The position numbers were made by a program, and so were the translations under genes. Shown here piece by piece: positions 1-8,756 of a stretch of DNA of 64,000 nt (positions are counted from its first letter, which is position 1; each line of letters begins with the position of its first letter). The notes below the pieces were generated by a model, which saw nothing but the letters and a program-made list of their open reading frames with translations, was not told the origin of the DNA and ran no database searches. Origin of the DNA: Rhodobiaceae bacterium (GTDB lineage Bacteria > Pseudomonadota > Alphaproteobacteria > Rhizobiales > Tepidamorphaceae); contig JACKJR010000002.1 in the NCBI GenBank assembly GCA_020637855.1, positions 434,001 through 498,000 of the forward strand, read 5' to 3'.

Positions 1-1707
1 GTGTGAATCTTCCTCATCGCCAATCGGCGTCTCGAGGCTGATCGGCTCCTTGGCGATCTTGAGAACCTTGCGCACCTTCTCAAGCGGCATGCCGAGCTTT
101 TCGGCAAGCTCTTCCGGCGTCGGCTCGCGGCCGATCTCGTGCAGCATCTGGCGGCTGGTGCGGACGATCTTGTTGATCGTCTCGATCATGTGCACCGGAA
201 TACGGATGGTGCGCGCCTGATCGGCGATCGAACGGGTGATCGCCTGCCGGATCCACCACGTCGCGTAGGTGGAAAACTTGTAGCCGCGGCGGTATTCGAA
301 CTTGTCCACCGCTTTCATGAGACCAATGTTGCCTTCCTGGATCAGGTCGAGGAACTGCAGCCCGCGGTTGGTGTATTTCTTGGCGATGGAAATCACCAGG
401 CGCAGGTTGGCCTCGACCATTTCCTTCTTGGCGATGCGCGCCTCGCGCTCGCCCTTCTGCACCCAGTTGACGATGCGGCGGAACTCGGAAATCTCAAGCC
501 CGGTGTCGGTCGCGATCTCCTGGATCGTCGCGCGGATTTCGCGGATGCGGTCCTTCTCGCCGGCAACGAAGCCTTTCCAGCCCTTGGAGCCGAGATTGGC
601 GACGCGGCGCAGCCAGTTCGGGTCGAGCTCGTGGCCCTGATACTGGTCGAGGAAGTCGCCACGGTCGACGCCGTAGGATTCTGCCAGACGCAGCAGGCGG
701 CCCTCGAAGCCGATCAGCTTCTTGTTGATGTCGTAGAGCTGCTCGACAAGGCTGTCGATGCGCATCTGGTTCAGCGACAGGCTCTTCATGTCGGCGACCA
801 GATCTTCCTTCAGCTTTTTGTAGCGGCGCTCCTGGCTCGGCGTCAGGTTCTTGTTCTGCATGCGCAGCTCGACGAGCTGGTCCTGCAGCTTGGAAAGCTT
901 GGTGTACTCCGACGCGATCCGGTCGAAGGTCTCCAGCACCTGGGGCTTGAGCTCGGCTTCCATGGCAGCAAGAGAAAGCGCGTTCTCGTCATCGTCGAAA
1001 TCGTCGTCGTCGCTTTCGCCGTCCTCGCCTTCTTCGCCCTCGGCCTTCTCTTCTTCCTCATCTTCGTCATCGTCCGAGGCGGCAACGGCGGGCGCCTGCT
1101 TGGCTTCCGGACCGGCATAGGTCGCCTCAAGGTCGATGATGTCGCGCAGCAGGATGCCGCCCTCGTTGAGCTCGTCGCGCCAGATGATGATCGCCTGGAA
1201 GGTCAGCGGGCTTTCGCACAGCCCCGCGATCATCGCCTCGCGGCCGGCCTCGATGCGTTTGGCGATGGCGATTTCGCCCTCGCGCGACAAAAGCTCGACG
1301 GAACCCATCTCGCGCAGATACATGCGCACCGGATCGTCGGTGCGGTCGGCGGGCTCGCTCGATTTCTTCTTCTCCAGCGCACCGCCGGTCTTCACCTCGG
1401 CCAGTGCGCCGCCTTCGCTCTCGCCCTCGTTGTCGCCATCGGATTCGGCCTCCTCGGCCTCCTCGTTCTCGATGACGTTGATGCCCATCTCGTTCAGAAG
1501 CGCGAGGATGTCCTCGATCTGCTCCGAACTCACCTGATCGGAAGGCAGAACCTCGTTCAGCTCTTCATAGGTGACATAGCCGCGCTTCTTGGCGGCCTTG
1601 AGCATCTTCTTGACTGCAGCATCGGAAAGATCGAGAAGCGGGCCGTCCTGGTTCTCCTGGGCGGCGTCCTTTTCGTTTTCCTTGGTCTCTTTGGCTTTCG
1701 TTGCCAT
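1..1707 (-). CDS. rpoD: RNA polymerase primary sigma factor RpoD (sigma-70), C-terminus cut off by window edge
   Basis: Housekeeping sigma factor that directs RNA polymerase to -35/-10 promoters. The frame runs from ATG at 1707 to the window start without a stop, giving 569 codons; full rhizobial RpoD is about 670-680 residues, so the end of region 3 and region 4 are missing. Visible are region 1.1 (about residues 25-90), region 1.2 (DDPVRMYLREMG, about 120-150), a long Asp/Glu-rich non-conserved insert near 195-235, and the invariant region 2 core (RLVISIAKKYTNRGLQFLDL then YKFSTYATWWIRQAI, about 430-490). It lies 178 bp downstream of dnaG on the same strand, the usual macromolecular-synthesis arrangement. 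The identification is secure. Confidence 0.97.
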   Translation of the reverse strand, partial: MATKAKETKENEKDAAQENQDGPLLDLSDAAVKKMLKAAKKRGYVTYEELNEVLPSDQVSSEQIEDILALLNEMGINVIENEEAEEAESDGDNEGESEGGALAEVKTGGALEKKKSSEPADRTDDPVRMYLREMGSVELLSREGEIAIAKRIEAGREAMIAGLCESPLTFQAIIIWRDELNEGGILLRDIIDLEATYAGPEAKQAPAVAASDDDEDEEEEKAEGEEGEDGESDDDDFDDDENALSLAAMEAELKPQVLETFDRIASEYTKLSKLQDQLVELRMQNKNLTPSQERRYKKLKEDLVADMKSLSLNQMRIDSLVEQLYDINKKLIGFEGRLLRLAESYGVDRGDFLDQYQGHELDPNWLRRVANLGSKGWKGFVAGEKDRIREIRATIQEIATDTGLEISEFRRIVNWVQKGEREARIAKKEMVEANLRLVISIAKKYTNRGLQFLDLIQEGNIGLMKAVDKFEYRRGYKFSTYATWWIRQAITRSIADQARTIRIPVHMIETINKIVRTSRQMLHEIGREPTPEELAEKLGMPLEKVRKVLKIAKEPISLETPIGDEEDSH

Positions 1708-1885
1708 CAGGCTGTCTCCTGACAAACCGGTACCAGGCGCACGAGACTGGACACTGCCCAGGCACGCCGCCGCGTTACTTGCCGTCCTTTATGGCCGCAA
1801 TGCGGTAAACCTGCTGTTAACCGTCATCGCCAACATCTCCCGTGCGGCTTCAGCAAGCCTCACGGAACAGGACGTTTCACCGCAT

Positions 1886-3805
1886 TTAAAAGCTGCGCAC
1901 CGGGCGGCCGGATTGGGCCCCGAACCCTTCCACCTGTGCTTCCGTACCTTCCGCTTTTTCAAGTTCGGCCAGAATAGCGAACACGCGCGCCTCATTGGCT
2001 TCGCTGATGTCGCGTTCGTAGTCAGCCTGCGCGATTTCGAGGTTTCTATGTAACGTGTTGATCTTGCGGTGCAAGGCCAACATGTGCTTCAGGCCCGATT
2101 CGGCGTCCACATCGGCCGCATCGGGGCCCGCAAACCAGTCGGCACGGGCAAGCCAGAGCGAATCGATTCGCTCCAGCACGGCGCCCAACCCCCTTGCGCC
2201 AAGTGATTCGCGAAGCCCCGCCGCATCGGCGGCCGCGCCATCGGCAGCCGCATCCACCAGCGCTCCCCGCAGGCGCTCAAGATCAGGATGCGAGACGACC
2301 GTGTCGCTCAACTCTTCTGCATAATCCGCGATCAGGACCGGGTGATTGATCAGTGTCAACAGGATGACGACCTCGCGGCGGCCCATATCGCGTGCACCCG
2401 TCACCAGCGCACTGCGCTTCAGGCTGTCGCTTGCGCCAACGCTCGCCAGCCGGCCCGGCGTCTGGAAAGCGTTCCCGCGCCCTGCCCCGTAATTGCGGTT
2501 TCCCCGTTGCACGCCAGCCTGACGGCCAGCGGGAGCCCCGCCGAACAATTCACGGGTGCGCCGTGCAATCTCATCGCCATAGTGGCGGCGCACGCTTTCA
2601 TCCCCGACCGCGCGCACAAGCCCGCTTAAGCGCGCCTCAAGCGCTGCACGCCGTTCCGGCGTGTCGTGCGGCTGGCTCTCGACCGCCATGGTCCAGACGA
2701 TATCGACAAGGCTGCGGGTCGTGCCCAACAACTGCGCCAGCGCATCGCGCCCCTGGCTTCGCAACACGTCATCGGGGTCCTGGCCTTCCGGCATCAGCGC
2801 AAAACGCAGGCTCTTGCCGGGTTTGAGAAACGGCAGCGCGATCTCGGCGGCCCGCCATGCCGCGCGCAGACCCGCTGAATCGCCGTCGAAACACAACACC
2901 GGCTCATCCGCCATGCGCCAGAGCAGACCGAGCTGGTTTTCCGTCAGCGCCGTGCCGAGCGGAGCAACCGTGTTGGCGAAACCGCCCTCGCTCATGGCGA
3001 TAACATCCATGTAGCCCTCGACCACATGGATCGTGCCGGTGTCGTGGGCAGCCTTGCGGGCACCGGAAATGTTGAACAGCGTCTCGCCCTTGTGAAACAG
3101 CGGCGTTTCCGGCGAGTTCAGGTATTTCGCGGGCTGGTCGGCCTGCAAGGCACGTCCGCCAAACGCAATTGTGCGTCCGCGCGCATCGGCAATCGGGAAT
3201 ATCACCCGGTCGCGGAACCGGTCGAAGGGGACTGAAATGTCCTCGCCGGTGATGATGAGGCCGGCTTCAGCCATCTGCTCGCTTGAAACGCCTTCAGACG
3301 CCAGCGCCTGTTTCAATGCCCGCCTGTCGGAAGGTGCATATCCAATACGGAAGTCGCGTATGGTTTGCGGTGAAAGCCCACGCTTGTCGAGATAGGCGCG
3401 CGCGTTTGATCCAGCCCGATCGGCAAGCTGCGCCTCGAAGAACGCCGCCGCCATCTCCATGATCTCGTACAGGCCGGCACGTTCGCGTTCACGCGCTTCC
3501 GCCTGCGGGTCCGCCTTCGGCATCTGAAGACCGGCTTCGCCTGCCAGCCGCTCCACGGCCTCTGGAAAGCTCAGGCCCTCCACTTCCATCAGGAAGGTGA
3601 AAATGTCGCCGTGCTTGCCGCTGGAAAAGCAATGGTAGAAGCGCTTGTCGTCATTGACGAAGAAAGACGGTGTTTTTTCCTTGGTGAACGGGCTCAGGCC
3701 CGCCATTTCCCGCCCCTGTTTCTTGAGACGCACGCGCTTTCCCACCACCGCGGACACAGGCACGCGGTTGCGAATCTCATCAAGGAAAGAGGGCGGAAAG
3801 CGCAT
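1886..3805 (-). CDS. dnaG: DNA primase DnaG, with altered zinc-binding motif
   Basis: Synthesises RNA primers at the replication fork. The 639 residues have the family layout: N-terminal CHC2-type domain (1-100), TOPRIM catalytic core with EGYMD near 265 and FDGDSAG near 305, and a C-terminal helicase-interaction region. The canonical zinc ligands (CPFH...HCFGC) are mostly gone: the first pair reads GLSPFT (S38, T41) and the second HCFSS (C59, S62), so only one of four ligands remains. A zinc-less version occurs in some alphaproteobacteria as far as I recall, so the gene is probably functional. It is immediately upstream of rpoD. The start at 3805 gives the usual MRFPPSFLDEIR N-terminus. Confidence 0.96.
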   Translation of the reverse strand: MRFPPSFLDEIRNRVPVSAVVGKRVRLKKQGREMAGLSPFTKEKTPSFFVNDDKRFYHCFSSGKHGDIFTFLMEVEGLSFPEAVERLAGEAGLQMPKADPQAEARERERAGLYEIMEMAAAFFEAQLADRAGSNARAYLDKRGLSPQTIRDFRIGYAPSDRRALKQALASEGVSSEQMAEAGLIITGEDISVPFDRFRDRVIFPIADARGRTIAFGGRALQADQPAKYLNSPETPLFHKGETLFNISGARKAAHDTGTIHVVEGYMDVIAMSEGGFANTVAPLGTALTENQLGLLWRMADEPVLCFDGDSAGLRAAWRAAEIALPFLKPGKSLRFALMPEGQDPDDVLRSQGRDALAQLLGTTRSLVDIVWTMAVESQPHDTPERRAALEARLSGLVRAVGDESVRRHYGDEIARRTRELFGGAPAGRQAGVQRGNRNYGAGRGNAFQTPGRLASVGASDSLKRSALVTGARDMGRREVVILLTLINHPVLIADYAEELSDTVVSHPDLERLRGALVDAAADGAAADAAGLRESLGARGLGAVLERIDSLWLARADWFAGPDAADVDAESGLKHMLALHRKINTLHRNLEIAQADYERDISEANEARVFAILAELEKAEGTEAQVEGFGAQSGRPVRSF

Positions 3806-3906
3806 GGGGCGAGTTTATACAACAAGTAAGCAGGCCGGGCATTTTCATGCACCGGCCATCACAAAGGGGATAACGGGGATAACCCCTGCTCCGGAATATG
3901 TGCGGG

Positions 3907-4386
3907 TCAGCCCGCTTGCACGGTGGGCTTGCCGCACAGGATGTCCTTGACCACGCCGCTGGCGCGCCCGAAGTCCATCTGGCCGGGATAACGCTCCTTG
4001 AGTGCATTCATGCACTTGCCCATGTCGCGCACGCTGGCGCCTTCCATTTCGCCGACGATCGTTATGCAGGCATTGCGCATTTCGTCTTCCGACATCTGCT
4101 TGGGCAGGAACGAACGGATGATCTCCGCTTCCTGGGTTTCCTGCTCGACGAGCTCGAGACGGCCGGCTTCCTCGTAGATTTTCGCCGATTCCTCGCGCTG
4201 CTTGATCATCTTCTGCAGGATAGTGCGTATCTCGTTGTCGCCGACAACATCGTCCTTGCCGGTCGAGCGCACGGCAATGTCGCGGTCCTTGATGGCCGCA
4301 TTGATCAGCCGCAGCGTCGCCATGCGCCGGCGGTCCTGCTCACGCATCGCGCCTTTCAGCGCATCATTGATTTCCTGTCGCAGCAT
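3907..4386 (-). CDS. GatB/YqeY domain-containing protein
   Basis: A 159-residue YqeY-like protein. It begins MLRQEINDALKGAMREQD, followed by the RLINAAIKDRDI segment and the helical tail (RSFLPKQMSED) of the family, which resembles the tRNA-binding C-terminal domain of GatB amidotransferase. A role in tRNA-dependent amidation is often suggested, but the precise function is unknown. It is transcribed towards dnaG with about 100 bp between, and divergently from carA; this carA-yqeY-dnaG-rpoD order is common in Hyphomicrobiales. Length is typical. Confidence 0.93.
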   Translation of the reverse strand: MLRQEINDALKGAMREQDRRRMATLRLINAAIKDRDIAVRSTGKDDVVGDNEIRTILQKMIKQREESAKIYEEAGRLELVEQETQEAEIIRSFLPKQMSEDEMRNACITIVGEMEGASVRDMGKCMNALKERYPGQMDFGRASGVVKDILCGKPTVQAG

Positions 4387-4651
4387 TTTAAGGCACTACT
4401 CCATCGGATCAGGCGCAATTTCATCGGCTGTTTTAAGGACAAGATTCCGCAAGATACCCCCGCCATCAACAGCCATGGCGCTAAACCACTGTTTTCATTG
4501 GTTAATTACGCGGATCAACTGGCTTGACGCCACCGGCTCGCTCCCCTAGCTTCCGCCGAAAGATCACTTACCCTTCCGCACCCGCACCCCAAGTCCTGCG
4601 GCATGACGGTCTGGGAAGACGCGCAAACACTCTTAAACCGGAATATAGGCG

Positions 4652-5884
4652 ATGACGAACGTCTCGGAAAGCACCTCCGCGCCCTGGGCAGAGCCAAAAG
4701 TCACGGGGATTTTGGTACTTGCAAACGGAAGTGTTTTTCGCGCCAAGGGGTTAGGCGCAATCGGAGACGCTGTCGGTGAAGTCTGTTTCAACACCGCGAT
4801 CACCGGATATCAGGAGATTCTCACCGATCCATCCTATGCCGGGCAAATCATCACCTTCACGTTTCCGCATATCGGCAATGTCGGCGCCAATGACGAGGAC
4901 ATCGAGACCTCGAATCTGGCTTCGGAATCGGGCGTGCGCGGCTGCATCCTGCGCGCCAATGTGACCGACCCGTCGAACTGGCGTGCCAGCAAACACCTCG
5001 ACAAATGGCTCAGCAGCCGCGGTATCATTGCCCTTGCCGGCCTCGACACCCGTGCACTAACCGCCCACATCCGCGAGAACGGCATGCCCAACGGCGTCAT
5101 CGCCCATGATCCGGACGGCAATTTCGACATCGAAGCGCTGAAGAAGAAGGCCGCAGAATGGCCCGGCCTTGAGGGCATGGATCTGGTTCCCGACGTCACC
5201 ACTGGCCAGCGCTACGACTGGGATGAAACATCCTGGGTGCTGGGCGAAGGCTACGGACGGCAGGAAAATCCCGAGCATCACGTCGTTGCACTCGATTACG
5301 GCATCAAGCGCAACATCCTGCGCCTGCTCGCCGACCGTGGATGCAAGGTGACCGTTGTTCCCGCCACCGCCAGCGCGGAAGACATTCTCGCCATGAAGCC
5401 GGACGGCATTTTCCTGTCGAACGGCCCCGGCGACCCGGCGGCGACCGGCGAGTATGCCGTGCCGGTCATCCGCAGCCTGGTCGACAGCGGCTTGCCCGTG
5501 TTCGGCATCTGCCTCGGCCACCAGATGCTGGCGCTCGCCGTTGGCGCAAAAACCGGCAAGATGCATCAGGGCCACCACGGCGCGAACCATCCGGTGAAGG
5601 ATCACACCACCGGCAAGGTGGAGATCGTCTCCATGAACCACGGCTTCGCGGTTCGCTCCGACAGCCTGCCCGCAAACGCCGAGGAGACCCATGTGTCGCT
5701 GTTCGACGGCTCAAATTGCGGCCTTCGCCTGAAGGACAGGCCCGTCTTTTCGGTTCAGCATCACCCGGAAGCCTCGCCCGGACCGCAGGACAGCCACTAT
5801 CTGTTCACGCGCTTCGTCAATCTGATCCGCGCGCGCAAGGGGCAGGAGCTGCTGCCCGAGCGTGCCATGCGCGAAGCGAGCTAG
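4652..5884 (+). CDS. carA: Carbamoyl-phosphate synthase small (glutamine amidotransferase) subunit CarA
   Basis: Hydrolyses glutamine and channels ammonia to CarB for carbamoyl phosphate, the precursor of arginine and pyrimidines. The 410 residues comprise the N-terminal CPSase small-chain domain (about 17-150, with FNTAITGYQEILTDPSYAGQ) and a class I glutaminase domain (about 210-390). The nucleophile is C287 in GICLGHQM; the His and Glu of the triad are H371 and E373 in HHPEASPG. Its partner carB lies 6.5 kb downstream on the same strand, separated by unrelated genes. A ureohydrolase gene follows after 3 bp and is probably co-transcribed. Confidence 0.97.
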   Translation: MTNVSESTSAPWAEPKVTGILVLANGSVFRAKGLGAIGDAVGEVCFNTAITGYQEILTDPSYAGQIITFTFPHIGNVGANDEDIETSNLASESGVRGCILRANVTDPSNWRASKHLDKWLSSRGIIALAGLDTRALTAHIRENGMPNGVIAHDPDGNFDIEALKKKAAEWPGLEGMDLVPDVTTGQRYDWDETSWVLGEGYGRQENPEHHVVALDYGIKRNILRLLADRGCKVTVVPATASAEDILAMKPDGIFLSNGPGDPAATGEYAVPVIRSLVDSGLPVFGICLGHQMLALAVGAKTGKMHQGHHGANHPVKDHTTGKVEIVSMNHGFAVRSDSLPANAEETHVSLFDGSNCGLRLKDRPVFSVQHHPEASPGPQDSHYLFTRFVNLIRARKGQELLPERAMREAS

Positions 5885-5887
5885 ATC

Positions 5888-6862
5888 GTGACCGGCAACC
5901 CGGACAAGGGCTCGACCATTGGAGCCATGTTCGGCGCAGCTGCTGCCGAAACCTTCATGGGCCTGCCATCTGCGGGAACCCACACGCTCCCGAAAGGCAC
6001 GGGTGCGGCGATCCTCGGCGTGCCAAGCGCCACACCCTATCCATCGGTCGGGGCTTATTGCGCGCTGGCGCCACAGGCGATCCGCAACGCCATGGCCGGA
6101 TATGCGGCAAATCTCGAACATCCCGATTTCGACCACGGCGAGCCAATGCTCGGTTTTACCGGGTTCTCCGCGGTTGATTGCGGCGACCTCGACTGCGATC
6201 CCGACGATCCGACAACGGCGCGCGCCAAGATCCGCGCCGCAACCCGTGGCATTCTCAATGCCGGCGCCGTTCCGCTCATCCTCGGCGGCGACGATTCCGT
6301 GCCGATCCCCGTGCTCGCCGCCTATACCGGGCGCGCGCCGCTGACCATTCTTCAGATCGACGCCCACATCGACTGGCGCGACAGCGTGCGTGGGGAAAGT
6401 TTCGGCCTGTCCTCGACCATGCGCCGCGCCTCGGAAATGGAGCATGTCGCGGCAATCGTTCAGGCCGGCCAGCGCGCCATCGGCTCCGCCCAGACCGGCG
6501 ATCTGCTTGACGCACGCCGCTGGGGCGCAACTTTCATCTCCGCCCGCACGATCCACGAAATGGGCATCGCGCCGGTTGTGGAAGCAATCGAACCCGGCAG
6601 CAACATCTTCATCTCGCTCGATGTCGACGCCTTCGACCCCTCTATCGTGCCCGCCGTGATTGGCCGCGCGCCGGGCGGCCTGACCTATTGGCAGGTTGTT
6701 GAACTGATCGAACAGGTGGCCGCTCGCGGCACGATAGCCGGCTTCGCCATGGTCGAACTGATGCCCGAACGCGATCTCGACGGGCTTGGCGCACTGGTTG
6801 CCGCACGCACCCTGTGCAACGTCATCGCCGCCATTAGACGCCAGAGCGAGCGGGCTCTCTAG
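5888..6862 (+). CDS. Ureohydrolase (arginase/agmatinase) family protein with His-to-Asp change in a metal site
   Basis: The 324 residues fit the binuclear-manganese ureohydrolase fold that releases urea or a related group from guanidino or agmatine-like substrates. Motifs: GGDDS (134-137), where the usual GGDHS histidine is D136; D158-A-H160-I-D162; S-L-D245-V-D247 in SLDVDAFDP; and a late Glu (E290, in AMVELMP). The substrate cannot be deduced. The GTG start is 3 bp after the carA stop, suggesting translational coupling; an ATG at 5927 with GGAG just before it is an alternative, giving a protein 13 residues shorter. Being next to carA places it near arginine/nitrogen metabolism, but this is only context. 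Confidence 0.88.
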   Translation: MTGNPDKGSTIGAMFGAAAAETFMGLPSAGTHTLPKGTGAAILGVPSATPYPSVGAYCALAPQAIRNAMAGYAANLEHPDFDHGEPMLGFTGFSAVDCGDLDCDPDDPTTARAKIRAATRGILNAGAVPLILGGDDSVPIPVLAAYTGRAPLTILQIDAHIDWRDSVRGESFGLSSTMRRASEMEHVAAIVQAGQRAIGSAQTGDLLDARRWGATFISARTIHEMGIAPVVEAIEPGSNIFISLDVDAFDPSIVPAVIGRAPGGLTYWQVVELIEQVAARGTIAGFAMVELMPERDLDGLGALVAARTLCNVIAAIRRQSERAL

Positions 6863-6905
6863 CTTTCCTCATTTCCGTCCCGACACCCAGTCATCCGGAC
6901 TTGTC

Positions 6906-6955
6906 TTGACATATTAGGACGGTCGCCCTAATTTTGAATTAGGACAATTGACCTA
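6906..6955 (+). promoter_or_regulatory. TetR promoter with two matching operators
   Basis: A good sigma-70 promoter is visible: -35 TTGACA (6906-6911), 17-bp spacer, -10 TAATTT (6929-6934). The spacer holds a perfect inverted repeat ATTAGG-N8-CCTAAT (6913-6932), and a second, shorter copy TAGG-N8-CCTA lies at 6940-6955, about at the transcription start. The arms and spacing match, as expected for two dimers of one repressor. The most likely ligand is the TetR protein encoded just downstream, giving autorepression. Binding is inferred. Confidence 0.75.
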
Positions 6956-6975
6956 GCGCAGATGGCAACATATTC

Positions 6976-7551
6976 ATGCCCGGTAAGACAACCAGCGAAC
7001 AGATCGTCGAGACGGCCGACAGGCTCTTCTACGAGAAGGGTTACGAGCACACCTCATTCGCTGATATCGCGGCTGAAGTCGGCATCTCGCGCGGCAATTT
7101 CTATCACCACTTCAAAACCAAGGACGCCATCCTCAACGCTGTCATTGACCTGCGCTTGATCAACACCCGCGCGATGCTGGAGCAGTGGGAGCAGGATGGC
7201 CAGACGCCGGAAGATCGCATCCGCTGCTTCATCCGCATCCTGATCACCAACCAGACAAAGATCATGGAATATGGCTGCCCGGTCGGCACGCTGGTCAGCG
7301 AACTCGCCAAACTGAATCACGCCGCTCTGGCAGACGCGAACCGGCTCTTCACACTGTTCCGCGACTGGCTCAGCCTCCAGTTCAAAGCCCTTGGGCGCGA
7401 AGAGGATGCCGAGGAACTCGCCATGCACCTGCTCGCACGCAGCCAGGGCGTCGCCACGTTGGCCAATGCCTTCCACGACGAAACCTTCATCCGCGCCGAA
7501 GTCGACGCGCTGTCCATGTGGCTGCACGAACGCGCGCGGGAAGCCGCGTAA
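6976..7551 (+). CDS. TetR/AcrR family transcriptional regulator
   Basis: Ligand-responsive repressor of 191 residues. The N-terminal HTH (about 8-55) shows the family signature ADIAAEVGISRGNFYHHFKTKDAIL; the C-terminal helical part (60-190) resembles the TetR_C domain of regulators controlling small redox or detoxification genes. It follows a promoter carrying two TAGG-N8-CCTA operators, so it is probably autoregulated, and it is followed after 23 bp by a YciI-like gene that should be in the same transcript and under the same control. The inducer is unknown. Confidence 0.93.
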   Translation: MPGKTTSEQIVETADRLFYEKGYEHTSFADIAAEVGISRGNFYHHFKTKDAILNAVIDLRLINTRAMLEQWEQDGQTPEDRIRCFIRILITNQTKIMEYGCPVGTLVSELAKLNHAALADANRLFTLFRDWLSLQFKALGREEDAEELAMHLLARSQGVATLANAFHDETFIRAEVDALSMWLHERAREAA

Positions 7552-7574
7552 CAGACACTCAAGAGGAGTCCCCG

Positions 7575-7865
7575 ATGTTTGCCGTGTTTTTGAGATTTGC
7601 CGAAAACAAGTCGCGCGCAAGCGAGTTCATGGATGGCCACAAGGTGTGGCTTCAGCGCGGCTTCGGCGATGGCGTGTTTCTCGCCGCAGGCAGCCTTCAG
7701 GCGCCTGATGGCGGCGGCGCGATCCTTGCACACAACGCATCGCGCGACGCGCTACAGGCCCGCGTGGACGAGGATCCTTTCGTCATGGAGAATGTGGTCA
7801 CCGCTGAGATCGTCGAGTTCGCACCCTCGCTGACTGATGACAGGCTGGCTTTCCTCGCCGCATAG
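7575..7865 (+). CDS. YciI-like (YCII family) small protein
   Basis: A 96-residue protein with a ferredoxin-like YCII fold: MFAVFLRF at the start, H22 in FMDGHKVWL and DEDPFVMENVV towards the end, which are family hallmarks. YciI proteins are dimers with a conserved His-Asp pair, and some act as hydrolases or dehalogenases, but the substrate here is unknown. A strong ribosome-binding site (AAGAGGAG) precedes ATG 7575. It is second in the presumed TetR-controlled operon, so it is likely the regulated output of that repressor. Confidence 0.85.
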   Translation: MFAVFLRFAENKSRASEFMDGHKVWLQRGFGDGVFLAAGSLQAPDGGGAILAHNASRDALQARVDEDPFVMENVVTAEIVEFAPSLTDDRLAFLAA

Positions 7866-7880
7866 GCCTGTTACCAATTC

Positions 7881-8231
7881 TCACCGCATAAACCGCCGCA
7901 GCCCCTTCACCACCTTCTGCGTAACAATGCCTGATCGCAGCCGCACGTCGCCGGGGATGTCATAGGCCTTGATCAGCGCATCCCCGCCCGGAAGCCCCAT
8001 CACCTCGCGCTGCACGGCAAGCATCCAAAGGGCTTTCGCGGTCTCGCCAACAAGCTTGTCGCGGTCGGGATGATCCGGCTCCAGCCGCTTCAGCTTTTCG
8101 AACTTCTTCTCGAACTGCTTGGTCACCCGGATCAGCGCACCGGCCCGCTCCTCGAACAATTCGTGCTCCAGCGCCGCGAATGGCGACGGCTGTTCTCTGG
8201 GAGCGAGTATCTTCGGCGGGCGAACGGTCAT
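7881..8231 (-). CDS. Conserved hypothetical protein, 116 residues (DUF6665-like)
   Basis: A small, charged, mainly helical protein without signal peptide or membrane segment. The centre (LFEERAGALIRVTKQFEKKFEKLK) is a probable amphipathic or coiled helix and the C-terminus (VTQKVVKGLRRFMR) is basic. It resembles short alphaproteobacterial proteins of unknown function that I recall as DUF6665, but I cannot confirm that. It is convergent with the YciI gene (15 bp between stops). No function can be assigned. Confidence 0.7.
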   Translation of the reverse strand: MTVRPPKILAPREQPSPFAALEHELFEERAGALIRVTKQFEKKFEKLKRLEPDHPDRDKLVGETAKALWMLAVQREVMGLPGGDALIKAYDIPGDVRLRSGIVTQKVVKGLRRFMR

Positions 8232-8358
8232 GGAAATGCCAGCCTAACGATCGCATCGGCATGCAGCAATGCATGCGACGCGGGCCAGGCTGGCAAATCT
8301 TCCAAGGGACGGGGCCGGATAGCGCTACCGCGCTACCCGGTTCGAAATGGCTCGCAAG

Positions 8359-8577
8359 TCAGCTTCCCGCTTGCATCGCCTTCACCATGTCCGCGGTGAG
8401 GGCCTGCCCGCCGATGCCCCATTCGCCGCTGGCGACTTCCTGCACCCGCACCCAGGTCACGCCGCGCATGGCCTCACCCTCGATCGAGACCATCGTGTCG
8501 GTCACCTTCTCGATCATCTCCCGCTTCTGGTCCTCGTTGAAGACACCCTTGATGAGCTGAATATCAACCAGCGGCAT
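8359..8577 (-). CDS. 4-oxalocrotonate tautomerase family protein
   Basis: A 72-residue tautomerase starting MPLVDIQLIKGVFNEDQKREMIEKVTD, with the catalytic proline exposed at position 2 after Met removal and the beta-alpha-beta core of the family; such enzymes catalyse keto-enol tautomerisation or related proton transfers. The C-terminus contains GGQALTADMVKAM, as in small tautomerases often found next to HxlR regulators. It is divergent from an HxlR gene across a 179-bp region with a large inverted repeat, so regulation by that protein is likely. The physiological substrate is unknown. Confidence 0.88.
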   Translation of the reverse strand: MPLVDIQLIKGVFNEDQKREMIEKVTDTMVSIEGEAMRGVTWVRVQEVASGEWGIGGQALTADMVKAMQAGS

Positions 8578-8656
8578 TTTTCGTTCCTCTCGATGTTTCT
8601 GACGGCAGGACTGCCCTGCGCGTTGAAGCCAAGATGGTTTGCGCCGCCCGTTTCCT

Positions 8657-8700
8657 CCAGTTCAGGAAATGAATCTGCCCCGGTATAGATTCTGAACTGG
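8657..8700. promoter_or_regulatory. Nested inverted repeat between tautomerase and HxlR genes (putative operator)
   Basis: Outer arms CCAGTTCAG (8657-8665) and CTGAACTGG (8692-8700) are perfect complements, and an inner pair AATCT (8672-8676) / AGATT (8687-8691) lies between them. It sits in the middle of the divergent intergenic region, as expected for the operator of the winged-helix HxlR dimer. Binding is inferred. Confidence 0.6.
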
Positions 8701-8756
8701 ATCGGATTGCGCACTTGCCCCTATGGTTTGCGAGGTCAACCGGCAGGGAGAAACCG

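Noticed and set aside
139..1722. 527-codon open frame on the plus strand opposite rpoD
   Set aside because: It lies wholly on top of the real sigma factor frame, and its Leu/Ala/Arg/Asp-rich translation is the usual shadow of a GC-rich gene on the other strand.
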